Assembly (NCBI GenBank): GCA_003533545.1
Contig: DQEK01000011.1
Coordinates: 28,792-50,276 of the forward strand
Reading direction: 5' to 3'
Source of the DNA: Acidobacteriota bacterium
GTDB taxonomy: Bacteria > Acidobacteriota > Vicinamibacteria > Vicinamibacterales > UBA8438
Length of the DNA: 21,485 nucleotides
The stretch's first letter is position 1. Each line of letters starts with the position of its first letter. Under the pieces are notes generated by a model. It did not search any database, was not told the origin of the DNA, and saw nothing but the letters and a program-made list of their open reading frames with translations. Shown in pieces: positions 13,308 to 21,485 of the stretch. Position numbers and translations under genes: made by a program.

Positions 13308-15674
13308 ATGGACAACGGTCGTCAACCTGTCCGCGTGCAGAGTGCAGCAATGACCGAGACCGAGACCAACCTGCGCCCCATCCGTTCGGTGGGAGTCCTC
13401 GGCGCGGGCACCATGGGCGCCCAAATTGCCGCGCACGTGGCCAACGCTGGGCTGCCGGTTGTACTGCTTGATCTCGATGAGGCCGCGGCCGCCGCTGGTC
13501 TGAAGCGCGCAGCCGCGTTGAACCCAGACCCGTTCTTCGTCCGGCACACCCAAACCCGGATTAGCGTTGGGGGATTCGAGACCCACCTCAACACGCTTGC
13601 CGACTGCGACTGGATCGTAGAGGCGATCATCGAGCAACTGGACGCGAAACGGGCGCTACTGGAGCGCGTCGAGGCCCACCGCCATCCGGACGCCATTGTG
13701 AGTTCTAACACCTCCGGCATTCCCATCGGGCTGATTGCTGAAGGCCGAAGTGAAGCATTCCGACGGCACTGGATCGGTACTCACTTCTTCAATCCGCCAC
13801 GGTATCTTCGACTCGTCGAGATCATCCCGACCCTTGACACCAACCCGCGGGTGGTCGCAACGCTCACCGCGTTCATGGACCGGTTGCTTGGAAAGGGTGT
13901 CGTCGTCGCTAAGGACACGCCGAACTTCATCGCCAATCGGATCGGTCTCTTCGGTGTAATGCGGGTGCTGGAACAACTCGACAGCGGGCGGCACACCATC
14001 GAAGAGATCGACGCGATGACCGGTCCCCTCATCGGTCGACCGAAGAGCGCCACATTCCGCACGATGGACGTCGCGGGTCTCGACATCCTCGCGCACGTGG
14101 CCTCGAACCTCGTCGAACGACTCGCCTCGGACGATGAGCGCCACGCGTTCAGACTACCAGCGCTGGTTAGCCAACTGGTCGAGCGCGGGTGGATCGGCGA
14201 AAAATCTGGTCAAGGGTTCTACAAGAAGGAGCGCGGGCCCAAGGGCAGCACAATCCTCACACTTGATCCGGCGACGCTGGAATACCGGCCCCGCCAGTCG
14301 CCCCGACTGCCGGCCCTCGACGCTGTGCGGCCAGTCGATGATCCAACCGAACGCCTTCGCGCCCTCTTCTCTGGCCGGGACGCAGTCGGTGAGTTCATGC
14401 GGGCCACCCTAGGGCAGACCTTGGTCTACACGGCCGAGGTAGCACCGTCAATCGCCCACAGTCCGGACGACATCGACCGGGCGATGCGGTGGGGTTTTGG
14501 CTGGGACCGTGGTCCCTTCGAGTTGCTGGACGCCCTTGGACCCAACGTGGTTCTGGACGCAACTGGCCGAGACGACCTGTCATCGGCAGCATTGACATGG
14601 GCAGGACTAACGCCCAGAACCGAGAACACCCCCAGGAAAATTCGCTCCGCTCCCCTACCCCCGTCAGGACCAGGCTTGCAGATTCTTGGCGTCGCCAAAC
14701 AGCAGGGTCGCGTAGTGAAGCATTCTGGAGGCGCCAGTTTGATCGACCTCGGAGACGGGATACTGGCAGTTGAGTTTCATTCGAAACTGAACACCATCGG
14801 CAACGACACCGTCCAAATGCTGACGGGCGGGGTTACAGAGGCGAGCGAACGGTTTGCTGGGCTGGTTGTTGGCAACGATGCCCAGAATTTCTGTGCCGGA
14901 GCCAACCTGATGATGGTGCTGCTCGAGGCCCAGGAGGCGAACTGGGAAGAAATCGATCTCATGGTGCGTAGCTTCCAGCGAGCCGTCATCGGACTGCGGT
15001 ACTCCCCGGTCCCGGTCGTGGTGGCGCCAGCAGGACTGACCCTGGGCGGCGGATGCGAAATGGTGTTACACGGCGACCGAGTCCAAGCGGCGGCGGAATC
15101 TTACCTGGGCCAGGTCGAGGTCGGGGTCGGTCTAATTCCGGCCGGATGTGGCACGAAAGAGTTGACGGTTCGCGCCGTTGACAGCACCGTTCGCGGCACG
15201 GATCCGCTTCCGCGACTACAACACGCGTTTGAGACGATCGGGTTCGGTAAGGTCTCCACCAGCGCCGACGACGCGCGGCGCCTGGGCCTGCTGCGCGATG
15301 TCGACCACATCACGATGAACCGAGACCGACTGTTAGCAGACGCCAAGGCCACAGCGCTCGGTCGTGTCCAAGCCGGCTACCGGCCGCCGGCGCGTCGCAC
15401 CTCGATCTCAGTCGGTGGCGAGACTCAGCGAGCTGCGCTCGACCTAGGCATCCACCTTGCGTGGCGGGGAGAACGAATCAGCGACCATGACGCGTTGATC
15501 GCGCGCAAGATCGCCCACATCATGACCGGGGGAGACCTGCCGCATCCGGTATCGGTCTCGGAGCAGTATCTGCTCGACCTTGAACGTGAGGCATTCCTGA
15601 GTTTGTGCGGCGAGCGCGCAACGCTCGAACGGATCAGGCACACCCTCAAGACCGGCAAGACGCTGCGCAACTGA
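13308..15674 (+). CDS. fadN: Bifunctional 3-hydroxyacyl-CoA dehydrogenase / enoyl-CoA hydratase (FadN-type)
   Basis: The protein has 788 residues, with the dehydrogenase first and the hydratase last, as in Bacillus FadN and the reverse of E. coli FadB. NAD binding: G32-A-G34-T-M-G37. Dehydrogenase: S132-S-N134-TSG, H159 in THFFNPPRYLRLVEI, and KDTPNFIANRIG. Hydratase (about 480-780): FCAGANL forms the oxyanion-hole region; GGGCE584 and QVE604VGVGL provide the two catalytic glutamates, 20 residues apart as in FadB. Both activities should work, taking enoyl-CoA to 3-ketoacyl-CoA. ATG 13308 has AAGG upstream; ATG 13350, which starts much nearer the Rossmann strand, is a credible alternative. It heads the beta-oxidation operon. 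The next gene starts 15 nt after its stop. Confidence 0.93.
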   Translation: MDNGRQPVRVQSAAMTETETNLRPIRSVGVLGAGTMGAQIAAHVANAGLPVVLLDLDEAAAAAGLKRAAALNPDPFFVRHTQTRISVGGFETHLNTLADCDWIVEAIIEQLDAKRALLERVEAHRHPDAIVSSNTSGIPIGLIAEGRSEAFRRHWIGTHFFNPPRYLRLVEIIPTLDTNPRVVATLTAFMDRLLGKGVVVAKDTPNFIANRIGLFGVMRVLEQLDSGRHTIEEIDAMTGPLIGRPKSATFRTMDVAGLDILAHVASNLVERLASDDERHAFRLPALVSQLVERGWIGEKSGQGFYKKERGPKGSTILTLDPATLEYRPRQSPRLPALDAVRPVDDPTERLRALFSGRDAVGEFMRATLGQTLVYTAEVAPSIAHSPDDIDRAMRWGFGWDRGPFELLDALGPNVVLDATGRDDLSSAALTWAGLTPRTENTPRKIRSAPLPPSGPGLQILGVAKQQGRVVKHSGGASLIDLGDGILAVEFHSKLNTIGNDTVQMLTGGVTEASERFAGLVVGNDAQNFCAGANLMMVLLEAQEANWEEIDLMVRSFQRAVIGLRYSPVPVVVAPAGLTLGGGCEMVLHGDRVQAAAESYLGQVEVGVGLIPAGCGTKELTVRAVDSTVRGTDPLPRLQHAFETIGFGKVSTSADDARRLGLLRDVDHITMNRDRLLADAKATALGRVQAGYRPPARRTSISVGGETQRAALDLGIHLAWRGERISDHDALIARKIAHIMTGGDLPHPVSVSEQYLLDLEREAFLSLCGERATLERIRHTLKTGKTLRN

Positions 15675-15689
15675 CCGAGACACACTGAC

Positions 15690-16490
15690 ATGATTGACGT
15701 CGGGTCCGGACCACCACTCGTATTAATTCCCGGAATTCAGGGACGCTGGGAATGGATGCGACCGACCGTTGATGCCCTTAAATCACGGTGTCGAGTCATC
15801 AGTTTTTCGCTCGCGGGCGACAGCGGCCGTCCTTTCGATCGCGACCAAGGGTTTGACGCCTATCTCGCCCAGATAGAGGACGTGCTACAACGGGCTGGCG
15901 TCGACGACGCCACAGTCTGCGGCGTATCATTCGGGGGACTCATCGCACTACACTGGGCCGCGCGGCGGCCGCGCCGTACGACGGCGCTCATCCTGGTCTC
16001 GACCCCTGCGCCGGACTTCAAGCCAGATCGCCGACTACAGCGCTATCTGCGCTCACCGCGCTTATTCTCGCCAGTCTTCGCCCTGCAATCACCGGTTAGG
16101 CTGGGACCCGAGATTTGGTGCGCTTTCGACGGGACCATCGACCGACTCGCCTTCAGCGCCCGTCACCTGGCCAGAATCACGCTGTCTCCCTGCTCGCCCG
16201 TTCGGATGGCCGAACGAGCGCACCTGATGTCGACGGTCGATTTCAAAGCGGCGTGCGAACAAGTGTCGGCACCCACCCTCGTACTCACCGGTGAGCCAGA
16301 GCTGGACCGCGTCGTACCGGTGGCCGGGACTCGATCGTATGTCGACCGTATCACCGGCACCAAGGAGGTGACACTGAACCGTACCGGCCACATCGGTCTC
16401 GTGACGCGTCCGCAACGCTTCGCAGAAGTGGTCGGACAGTTCGTGGCATTCACGAACAGTACCGAAGAACACGTTCGGCACACAGCCTAA
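15690..16490 (+). CDS. Alpha/beta-fold hydrolase within the beta-oxidation operon
   Basis: The protein has 266 residues. The nucleophile elbow is G78-V-S80-F-G82-G, the acid is probably D206 in LTGEPELDRVVP, and the base is H234 in RTGHIG. The oxyanion-side loop is LVLIPGIQGRW. The fold is intact, but the N-terminus is short: the sequence opens at MIDVGSGPPLVLIPG, where relatives usually have another strand pair first. The start is forced, because the fadN stop codon lies in the same frame 15 nt upstream and ATG 15690 is the first start. The substrate is unknown. Position between fadN and the second hydrolase suggests an acyl-CoA, ester or lipid substrate, which is inference. Epoxide or haloalkane hydrolases of this fold cannot be separated by eye. 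Confidence 0.82.
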   Translation: MIDVGSGPPLVLIPGIQGRWEWMRPTVDALKSRCRVISFSLAGDSGRPFDRDQGFDAYLAQIEDVLQRAGVDDATVCGVSFGGLIALHWAARRPRRTTALILVSTPAPDFKPDRRLQRYLRSPRLFSPVFALQSPVRLGPEIWCAFDGTIDRLAFSARHLARITLSPCSPVRMAERAHLMSTVDFKAACEQVSAPTLVLTGEPELDRVVPVAGTRSYVDRITGTKEVTLNRTGHIGLVTRPQRFAEVVGQFVAFTNSTEEHVRHTA

Positions 16491-16503
16491 TGACCAGTAG
16501 ACC

Positions 16504-17154
16504 GTGATCGAGCCCATGCCGACTTGTCAGCTTTCCGGTCCTGCCGGTGTCCTCGAGGCGCTGTTCGAGCAACCGAGCGGGGTCCCTCGAGCCGCGGTAG
16601 TCTTCGCGCACCCGCATCCGCTGCATGGCGGGACGATGCACACCAAGGTCGTCTATCGAGCGGCCAAGACGTTTCTGGAACTGGGATGCGCCGTCCTGCG
16701 TTTCAATTTTCGGGGCGTCGGCGATAGTGATGGGGAATGGGATGAAGGACGCGGGGAACAGGACGATTTTCTCGCGGCGCTCGACGCCGCGTCGGCCGCC
16801 TACCCAGGACTTGCGCTCTGGAGCGGCGGCTTCTCGTTCGGCGCCTGGATCGCCCTGACCGTCGGCACGCGTGACCCACGCGTGACCCGACTGCTGGCCA
16901 TCGCGCCGCCGGTCGGAAAGTACGACTGCAGTGACGTCACCGTGAGCCCGAAACCGGTTCACTTCATTCACGGCGAACAGGACGAACTGATCCCCCTCGA
17001 GGTAGTGCTGGCACTCTACCAGCAAGTCACACCGCCCAAGACCCTAACGATCATTGAGGGCGCTAACCATCTATTCGACAAACAAGTGGGTGAGGTCGGG
17101 GACGATATACGAACGACTTTTCGAATCCGATCACCGGGGGAGGAACAGGCATGA
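16504..17154 (+). CDS. COG2945-type alpha/beta hydrolase
   Basis: The protein has 216 residues. [22 protein letters not shown] (36-57) and [18 protein letters not shown] (65-82) are signature blocks of the small COG2945 hydrolases. The triad reads S111 in [11 protein letters not shown]160 in [10 protein letters not shown] and H189 in EGANHLFD. No signal peptide is present, so it is cytoplasmic. The substrate is unknown for the family. The start is GTG 16504 or ATG 16516 ([11 protein letters not shown]); neither has a clear ribosome-binding site. Its TGA stop overlaps the fadA start (ATGA), so the two are probably translationally coupled, which ties it to fatty-acid catabolism. A thioesterase or esterase role there is inference. 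Confidence 0.82.
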   Translation: MIEPMPTCQLSGPAGVLEALFEQPSGVPRAAVVFAHPHPLHGGTMHTKVVYRAAKTFLELGCAVLRFNFRGVGDSDGEWDEGRGEQDDFLAALDAASAAYPGLALWSGGFSFGAWIALTVGTRDPRVTRLLAIAPPVGKYDCSDVTVSPKPVHFIHGEQDELIPLEVVLALYQQVTPPKTLTIIEGANHLFDKQVGEVGDDIRTTFRIRSPGEEQA

Positions 17155-18338
17155 CGGATGCAGTAATCGTGTCGGCGGTTCGCACCGCCGTTGGGAGGGC
17201 ACCGAAAGGTACGCTACGCACCACTCGACCGGATGAAATGGCGGCGATCGTCATCACGGAAGCTCTTCGTAGAGCTCCAGGTATCGAACCGACCGAAGTC
17301 GAGGACGTCATACTTGGGTGCGCCATGCCGGAGGGCGAACAGGGTCTGAACGTGGCGCGTATCGCCAGCCTGCGGGCCGGCGTATCCATCGAGGCGTCGG
17401 CGGTCACGATCAACCGGTTCTGCTCATCGGGTCTGCAAGCAATCGCATTCGCGGCCGAGCGCATCATGATCGGTGCAGTAGATACGGTCATCGCCGGCGG
17501 AACCGAATCGATGAGTCTCATCCCGATGGGCGGACACAAGATTGCTCCAAACCCCCAGCTGATGCGCGACTATCCGGACATCTACTTGTCTACCGGATTG
17601 GTTGCTGAAAACCATGCACGGGAAGCCGAGGTCTCCCGCGAGGCCCAGGACGCCTTTGCCCTCAGGAGCCACCAACGCGCCGTCGCAGCCATCAAGGCCG
17701 GCCGGTTTCGAGACGAAATCGTTCCGCTGCAGGTTCCGGAAGTAGTGCCCGTTAGCAGCAAGGATGGGACTCCTCAGGTCCGAACCATCGAGTTCGACAC
17801 GGATGAGGGCCCGCGGACCGACACCTCTCTCGAGGCGCTCGGAGCATTACGACCAGCATTCCACGTCCGGGGCACAGTGACGGCCGGCAATTCATCGCAA
17901 ACCAGTGACGGGGCGGCGGCAGTCATCGTCACCTCAGCCGAGCGGGCCAAACGGGCCGGCCTGAAGCCGATGGCCAAATTTGTCAACTATGCGACGGCCG
18001 GGGTCGAGCCGGAAAGGTTTGGGATCGGTCCGGTGCCAGCGATCAACAAGGCACTCAAACGAGCCGGGCTTACTCTAGACGACATTGACTTAGTCGAACT
18101 CAACGAGGCGTTCGCGGCGCAAACGTTAGCCTGTCTGCAAGAACTGCCGATCGATCCGGATAAACTAAATGTCAATGGTGGCGCGATCGCCCTCGGACAT
18201 CCGCTGGGCTGCACGGGCGCCAAGCTCACCACTTCCTTGCTCTACGAACTGGAACGGCGACAAGGAAAATATGGGCTGGTGACCATGTGTGTCGGCGGAG
18301 GGATGGGTGCGGCGGGCATCTTTGAGCGACTGACTTGA
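17151..18338 (+). CDS. fadA: 3-ketoacyl-CoA thiolase (acetyl-CoA acyltransferase)
   Basis: The protein has 395 residues, normal for thiolases. The acylated nucleophile is C91 in [13 protein letters not shown], the His is H350 in [13 protein letters not shown], and the second cysteine is C380 in [22 protein letters not shown] is also present. It cleaves 3-ketoacyl-CoA with CoA to acetyl-CoA and a shortened acyl-CoA, the last step of each beta-oxidation turn. A biosynthetic acetoacetyl-CoA thiolase has the same motifs, but the flanking fadN and fadE genes favour the degradative enzyme. It overlaps the upstream hydrolase by 4 bp, with GGAGG about 5 nt before the ATG. Confidence 0.95.
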   Translation: MTDAVIVSAVRTAVGRAPKGTLRTTRPDEMAAIVITEALRRAPGIEPTEVEDVILGCAMPEGEQGLNVARIASLRAGVSIEASAVTINRFCSSGLQAIAFAAERIMIGAVDTVIAGGTESMSLIPMGGHKIAPNPQLMRDYPDIYLSTGLVAENHAREAEVSREAQDAFALRSHQRAVAAIKAGRFRDEIVPLQVPEVVPVSSKDGTPQVRTIEFDTDEGPRTDTSLEALGALRPAFHVRGTVTAGNSSQTSDGAAAVIVTSAERAKRAGLKPMAKFVNYATAGVEPERFGIGPVPAINKALKRAGLTLDDIDLVELNEAFAAQTLACLQELPIDPDKLNVNGGAIALGHPLGCTGAKLTTSLLYELERRQGKYGLVTMCVGGGMGAAGIFERLT

Positions 18339-18387
18339 CGCGGGACATTGCAACGCAGAATCCCACATCTCATCAACGAGGCACTCC

Positions 18388-20169
18388 ATGGCAACAACGG
18401 CCCCCACAGCATCCACAGTCACCGGCGGCATCTGGCTTTTCGAGGACACCAATGCCGGCGCAACCTTTACCCCGGAGCGCTTGAGCGACGAGCATCGTCT
18501 TATCGACCAGACCACCGAAGAGTTCGTCTCCAAAGAGATCATGCCCAACCACGACCAGCTCGAGACTAAAGACTGGGACCTGGCACGTAGGCTAGTCCAA
18601 CGCGCGGGTGAATTGGGCCTAATGGGAACCGATGTTCCAGAGGCCTATGGTGGCATCGATCTCGACAAAGCATCGTCCGTTGTCGTCGGGACCCGGGTTG
18701 GACAGGGCGGTTCGTTTGGGTCCACCTTTGGAGCGCAGACCAGTCTCTCGATTCTGCCACTAGTCTGTTTCGGAACAGAAACCCAGAAACAGAAGTATCT
18801 GGGCAAGCTCGTCAGCGGTGAGTGGGTCGGCGCCTATTGTCTCAGTGAGTCCGGGTCAGGCTCGGACGCCCTCGGCGCCAAAACGCACGCCGCCCGTCAG
18901 GACGACGGTAGTTACGTGCTGAGCGGCGAGAAAATGTGGATCACCAATGGAGGTTTCGCTGATCTCTACGTCGTGTTCGCCAAGGTCGACGGAGAGCACT
19001 TCACCGCGTTCCTCGTCGAGCGAGGCTACTCCGGGGTGAGCAACGGCAAAGAAGAGCACAAGATGGGACTCCACGGGTCCTCCACCACGCCGGTCATTTT
19101 GCAAGACGTCAACGTGCCAGCCGAGAACGTGCTCGGCGACGTCGGCAAGGGGCACAAAGTCGCGTTCAACACCCTCAACTATGGAAGATTTAAGTTGGCA
19201 GTCGCAGCCAGCGGCGGGGCGCAGGTCGCAATCGCCGAAGCGGCCCGATACGCGGCCGAGCGCCATCAGTTTGGACGCCCCATAGCCAGTTTCGGCGCCA
19301 TCAAGCACAAACTGGGTGAAATGGCGGTACGCTTGTTCGCCGTCGAGAGCATGATTTTTCGAACCACTGGACTCCTTGATGCGTCGCTGGCGGACCATGA
19401 TGCCGGCGACGCTGACATCCTGCGAGAGACCCTGGAGGAGCTCGCCGTCGAGTGTTCCATTCTCAAAGTAGCCGGAAGCGAGATGATCGATTACGTCCTG
19501 GATGAGAATGTCCAAATCCACGGTGGCAACGGATTCGTGAAGGACTACGCTGCCGAGCGTCACTACCGTGACTCGCGGGTCAATCGTATCTTCGAGGGCA
19601 CGAACGAAATCAATCGACTGTTGATACCGGGAACGCTCGTTCGCCGTGCGCTTAAGGACAGGCTTCCACTAATCGCCGAAGCCAGACGATTGCAGGACGA
19701 GATCATGAACCCACCAGCATTGCCGGAGGACTCTGACGCACCACTGTCCGATCAGGTTAGAAGTGTTGGCGCATTCAAGAAGACGGCAGTCATGGTGTTG
19801 GGTCTGGCGATGCAGCGGTATGGAGAAAAACTGACCGACGAGCAGGAAGTCCTGTCGTGGGCGGCGGACATTCTAATCGACACCTTCGCCGCCGATAGCG
19901 CGGTGGTGCGCGCGTTGCAGGCCTCAACCGACGCCCCAACAACCGCGCTGCTTCAGCAGGACGCCGCCTCCATCTATGTCAACGACGCCGCTGGCCGGAT
20001 TGAAACAGCGGCCAAGTCGGCCCTCGCGACCATGGCTGAGGGAGACGACCTCCGATTGAATCTGGCCGCGCTGCGACGACTCTTGAAAGTCACCCCCGTC
20101 AACACGGTCGTTAGGCGGCGCCGACTTGCAGACGCCGTCGTCGGCAGGGCAGGATATACGCTGAATTAG
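18388..20169 (+). CDS. fadE: Acyl-CoA dehydrogenase (FadE of the FadNAE type)
   Basis: The protein has 593 residues, close to Bacillus FadE and longer than the roughly 380-residue acyl-CoA dehydrogenases because of a C-terminal extension of about 180 residues. FAD and substrate motifs include YCLSESGSGSDA, KMWITNGGFAD and AAERHQFGRPIASFGAIKHKLGEMA. The probable catalytic base is E403 in VNRIFEGTNEINRLL. It catalyses alpha,beta-dehydrogenation of acyl-CoA, feeding FadN, with electrons passed to an electron-transfer flavoprotein not encoded here. The gap to fadA is 49 bp, consistent with one operon. No separate promoter is evident. Confidence 0.94.
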   Translation: MATTAPTASTVTGGIWLFEDTNAGATFTPERLSDEHRLIDQTTEEFVSKEIMPNHDQLETKDWDLARRLVQRAGELGLMGTDVPEAYGGIDLDKASSVVVGTRVGQGGSFGSTFGAQTSLSILPLVCFGTETQKQKYLGKLVSGEWVGAYCLSESGSGSDALGAKTHAARQDDGSYVLSGEKMWITNGGFADLYVVFAKVDGEHFTAFLVERGYSGVSNGKEEHKMGLHGSSTTPVILQDVNVPAENVLGDVGKGHKVAFNTLNYGRFKLAVAASGGAQVAIAEAARYAAERHQFGRPIASFGAIKHKLGEMAVRLFAVESMIFRTTGLLDASLADHDAGDADILRETLEELAVECSILKVAGSEMIDYVLDENVQIHGGNGFVKDYAAERHYRDSRVNRIFEGTNEINRLLIPGTLVRRALKDRLPLIAEARRLQDEIMNPPALPEDSDAPLSDQVRSVGAFKKTAVMVLGLAMQRYGEKLTDEQEVLSWAADILIDTFAADSAVVRALQASTDAPTTALLQQDAASIYVNDAAGRIETAAKSALATMAEGDDLRLNLAALRRLLKVTPVNTVVRRRRLADAVVGRAGYTLN

Positions 20170-20180
20170 AAGACGAGTCG

Positions 20181-20897
20181 ATGCTGGGAAAGAATTTTCG
20201 TGAACGACCGACGGACGTGACGCCCCCAGGCGTGGGTGTATTCTGCGTCGCGATAGTACTGGCGGTTGGCTGCAGCGCCCCACCGCCTGACGAATCCTCG
20301 TGGCTCGATGTGTTGGTGGAGGACCGAAACCTGAAGGACGATTTCTTCCGGGAGTCGCCGTCATCTCCCATTCCCGTCGACCGCCGAGGCGCATTGCTCC
20401 CGATCAACTATTACGAGCCTGACCCCACGTATCGAGTTCCGGCCGCTCTTGAAGTCTCACCGGAACAACCTGTCTTCCAGATCCCGTTCTCGACAGGCCA
20501 GATCTTCCCAATGCAACGCGTGGGCATCCTCAAATTCGCGATCAACGGCCAGCCGATGACACTGTCGGCACTGGCCGAGACCCCGGTACGTTCAGTCGAA
20601 TCGCTGTTCATCATGTTCAAAGACGCCACCAATGACTCCGAAACGTATGGCGGCGGACGATACATCGAACTTCCTCGTACGTTGACCGGTCACTACGAAT
20701 TGGATTTCAATCGGGCGTACAATCCGAACTGTTACTATGACGAGTCGTGGGAGTGTCCGGTCCCACCGCGGGAGAACTGGTTGACCGCACCGATCCCGTC
20801 TGGCGAACGACTTGCTCCCGGGTACGGCGCACCCCACGTTCCGCTCACCACCGACCCAGAATCCGGAACCGCCGCCTCGTTGCAGGGACTACCCTAG
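20181..20897 (+). CDS. DUF1684-domain lipoprotein
   Basis: The protein has 238 residues. A signal region ends in a lipobox, LAVGC, with C31 as the lipidated cysteine. The C-terminal half has the DUF1684 signature: SLFIMFKDATNDSETYGGGR, then GHYELDFNRAYNPNC and WECPVPPRENWLTAPIPSGE. DUF1684 has no assigned biochemical role. The N-terminal part of the family, often with a GWL-type motif, is not recognised here, so this is a short form. The start is ATG 20181, 11 bp after fadE, so it may be a distal member of the fad operon. No strong ribosome-binding site is seen. Confidence 0.8.
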   Translation: MLGKNFRERPTDVTPPGVGVFCVAIVLAVGCSAPPPDESSWLDVLVEDRNLKDDFFRESPSSPIPVDRRGALLPINYYEPDPTYRVPAALEVSPEQPVFQIPFSTGQIFPMQRVGILKFAINGQPMTLSALAETPVRSVESLFIMFKDATNDSETYGGGRYIELPRTLTGHYELDFNRAYNPNCYYDESWECPVPPRENWLTAPIPSGERLAPGYGAPHVPLTTDPESGTAASLQGLP

Positions 20898-20909
20898 CGA
20901 CCAACACTC

Positions 20910-21485
20910 GTGCCACTCTCAGGCGTGGTCTTCGATTTCGACGGTGTGCTTGCCGACAGCGAGCCACTACACCTGCGCGCGTATCGGGACACCTTGACAC
21001 CGTTCAGCATCGACCTCACCGAAAGCGACTACTACAAACGCTACTTGGGGTTCGACGACGTGGGAGTGTTTCGCGCGGTTGCGAAGGACCAAGGGTGGTT
21101 GCTGACCGAGGCCCTACTGACCGAACTTGTACGAACCAAGGGGCAGCGATTCGATGCCCTCGCGGTAGATGGGAACGCACTGTTTCCCGGCGCGGTCGAC
21201 TGCGTTCGTCGATTCGCCGCCGCAGTGCCAGTAGCGGTGGCGTCAGGTGCACTCAGAGGAGAAATAGAGGCGCTGCTGTTACCGGCTGGTCTCCGACACC
21301 ATTTCAAAGCGATCGTGGCATCAGGTGAAACTCCACACTCAAAACCAGCGCCGGACCCGTACCTACGTGCGGTCGAGTTGCTGCGTCCGTTCGCTATCGA
21401 GGCGGGGCTTGACCCCAACGGCTGCTTCGTGGCAATCGAAGACTCAAGTTGGGGTGTCGAGTCGGCGTTGGCGGCCGGACTTCGT
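20910..21485 (+). CDS. HAD-superfamily hydrolase, beta-phosphoglucomutase-like (3' end missing)
   Basis: 192 codons are in the window and the frame is still open at its end. Motif I is D9-F-D11-G-V-L-A-D (D9 is the nucleophile of the FDFDG block), motif II is S112 in VASGA, motif III is K145 in HSKPAPDPY, and motif IV is E177-D178 in IEDSSWGVESA. The helical cap between motifs I and II is of the C1 type found in phosphoglycolate phosphatases and beta-phosphoglucomutases. The substrate cannot be told. GTG 20910 is the only start that keeps motif I, because the stop codon of the DUF1684 gene lies in the same frame 12 nt upstream. The tight spacing suggests co-transcription. Confidence 0.88.
   Translation, partial: MPLSGVVFDFDGVLADSEPLHLRAYRDTLTPFSIDLTESDYYKRYLGFDDVGVFRAVAKDQGWLLTEALLTELVRTKGQRFDALAVDGNALFPGAVDCVRRFAAAVPVAVASGALRGEIEALLLPAGLRHHFKAIVASGETPHSKPAPDPYLRAVELLRPFAIEAGLDPNGCFVAIEDSSWGVESALAAGLR

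Noticed and set aside
18856..19563. 235-codon minus-strand open frame inside fadE
   Set aside because: It lies fully within a strongly conserved acyl-CoA dehydrogenase and shows no domain of its own. Long antisense frames are expected at this GC content.
1..21485. Mobile elements, CRISPR arrays, phage genes, toxin-antitoxin or defence systems
   Set aside because: No transposase, integrase, direct-repeat array, tRNA-adjacent attachment repeat or defence-family motif was recognised. The tRNA-Glu gene is intact and not followed by a partial copy of itself within the window.

Overview
The window reads as ordinary, gene-dense chromosome of a GC-rich, Gram-negative bacterium. It is most likely a member of the Acidobacteriota, near Vicinamibacteria; that placement is an inference. 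It rests on a secreted VWA protein of the type known as the VWFA-related acidobacterial domain, a tandem pair of secreted carboxypeptidase-regulatory/TPR proteins, and lipoproteins with lipoboxes. I found no insertion sequence, prophage, integrase, CRISPR array or rRNA. No gap between genes exceeds 300 bp.

Layout. (1) 1-211, minus: the N-terminal end of cobalamin-dependent methionine synthase (metH), cut by the window edge. It is divergent from a secreted VWA protein (363-1271). (2) 1528-3722, plus: a small HD hydrolase with the residue pattern of ppGpp hydrolases, joined by an ATGA overlap to a cytoplasmic gamma-glutamyltransferase-like proenzyme. (3) 3745-4951, minus: a proline racemase/hydroxyproline epimerase-family enzyme with both cysteines, and upstream of it tRNA-Glu(CUC) with an encoded CCA and a good promoter. 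(4) 5030-6409, plus: a membrane-anchored M23 peptidase. (5) 6553-8878, plus: a blue-copper-like lipoprotein, heme O synthase CtaB and a DUF420/CtaM-like membrane protein, which together suggest haem-copper oxidase biogenesis. (6) 8934-11285, minus: a 783-residue exported fusion of a serine beta-lactamase-fold hydrolase with a NamZ (DUF1343) exo-N-acetylmuramidase domain. (7) 11355-13081, plus: two secreted proteins of the same architecture, a carboxypeptidase-regulatory fold followed by TPRs. (8) 13308-20169, plus: a fatty-acid beta-oxidation operon in the order fadN, hydrolase, hydrolase, fadA, fadE. It resembles Bacillus fadNAE with two alpha/beta hydrolases inserted between fadN and fadA. 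It is followed at short spacing by a DUF1684 lipoprotein and a HAD hydrolase that runs off the window end.

How the genes work together. FadE oxidises acyl-CoA to enoyl-CoA. FadN hydrates it and oxidises the 3-hydroxyacyl-CoA. FadA thiolyses the 3-ketoacyl-CoA. The NamZ fusion and the M23 peptidase both point to peptidoglycan turnover in the envelope. The CtaB/CtaM/cupredoxin block points to aerobic respiration.

Nothing here looks like a wholly new system. The features most worth a second look are the beta-lactamase-NamZ fusion, the two hydrolases inside the beta-oxidation operon, the alarmone-hydrolase-like gene coupled to a GGT-like gene, and two GTG-initiated genes that sit 6-7 nt downstream of -10-like hexamers and may be leaderless.
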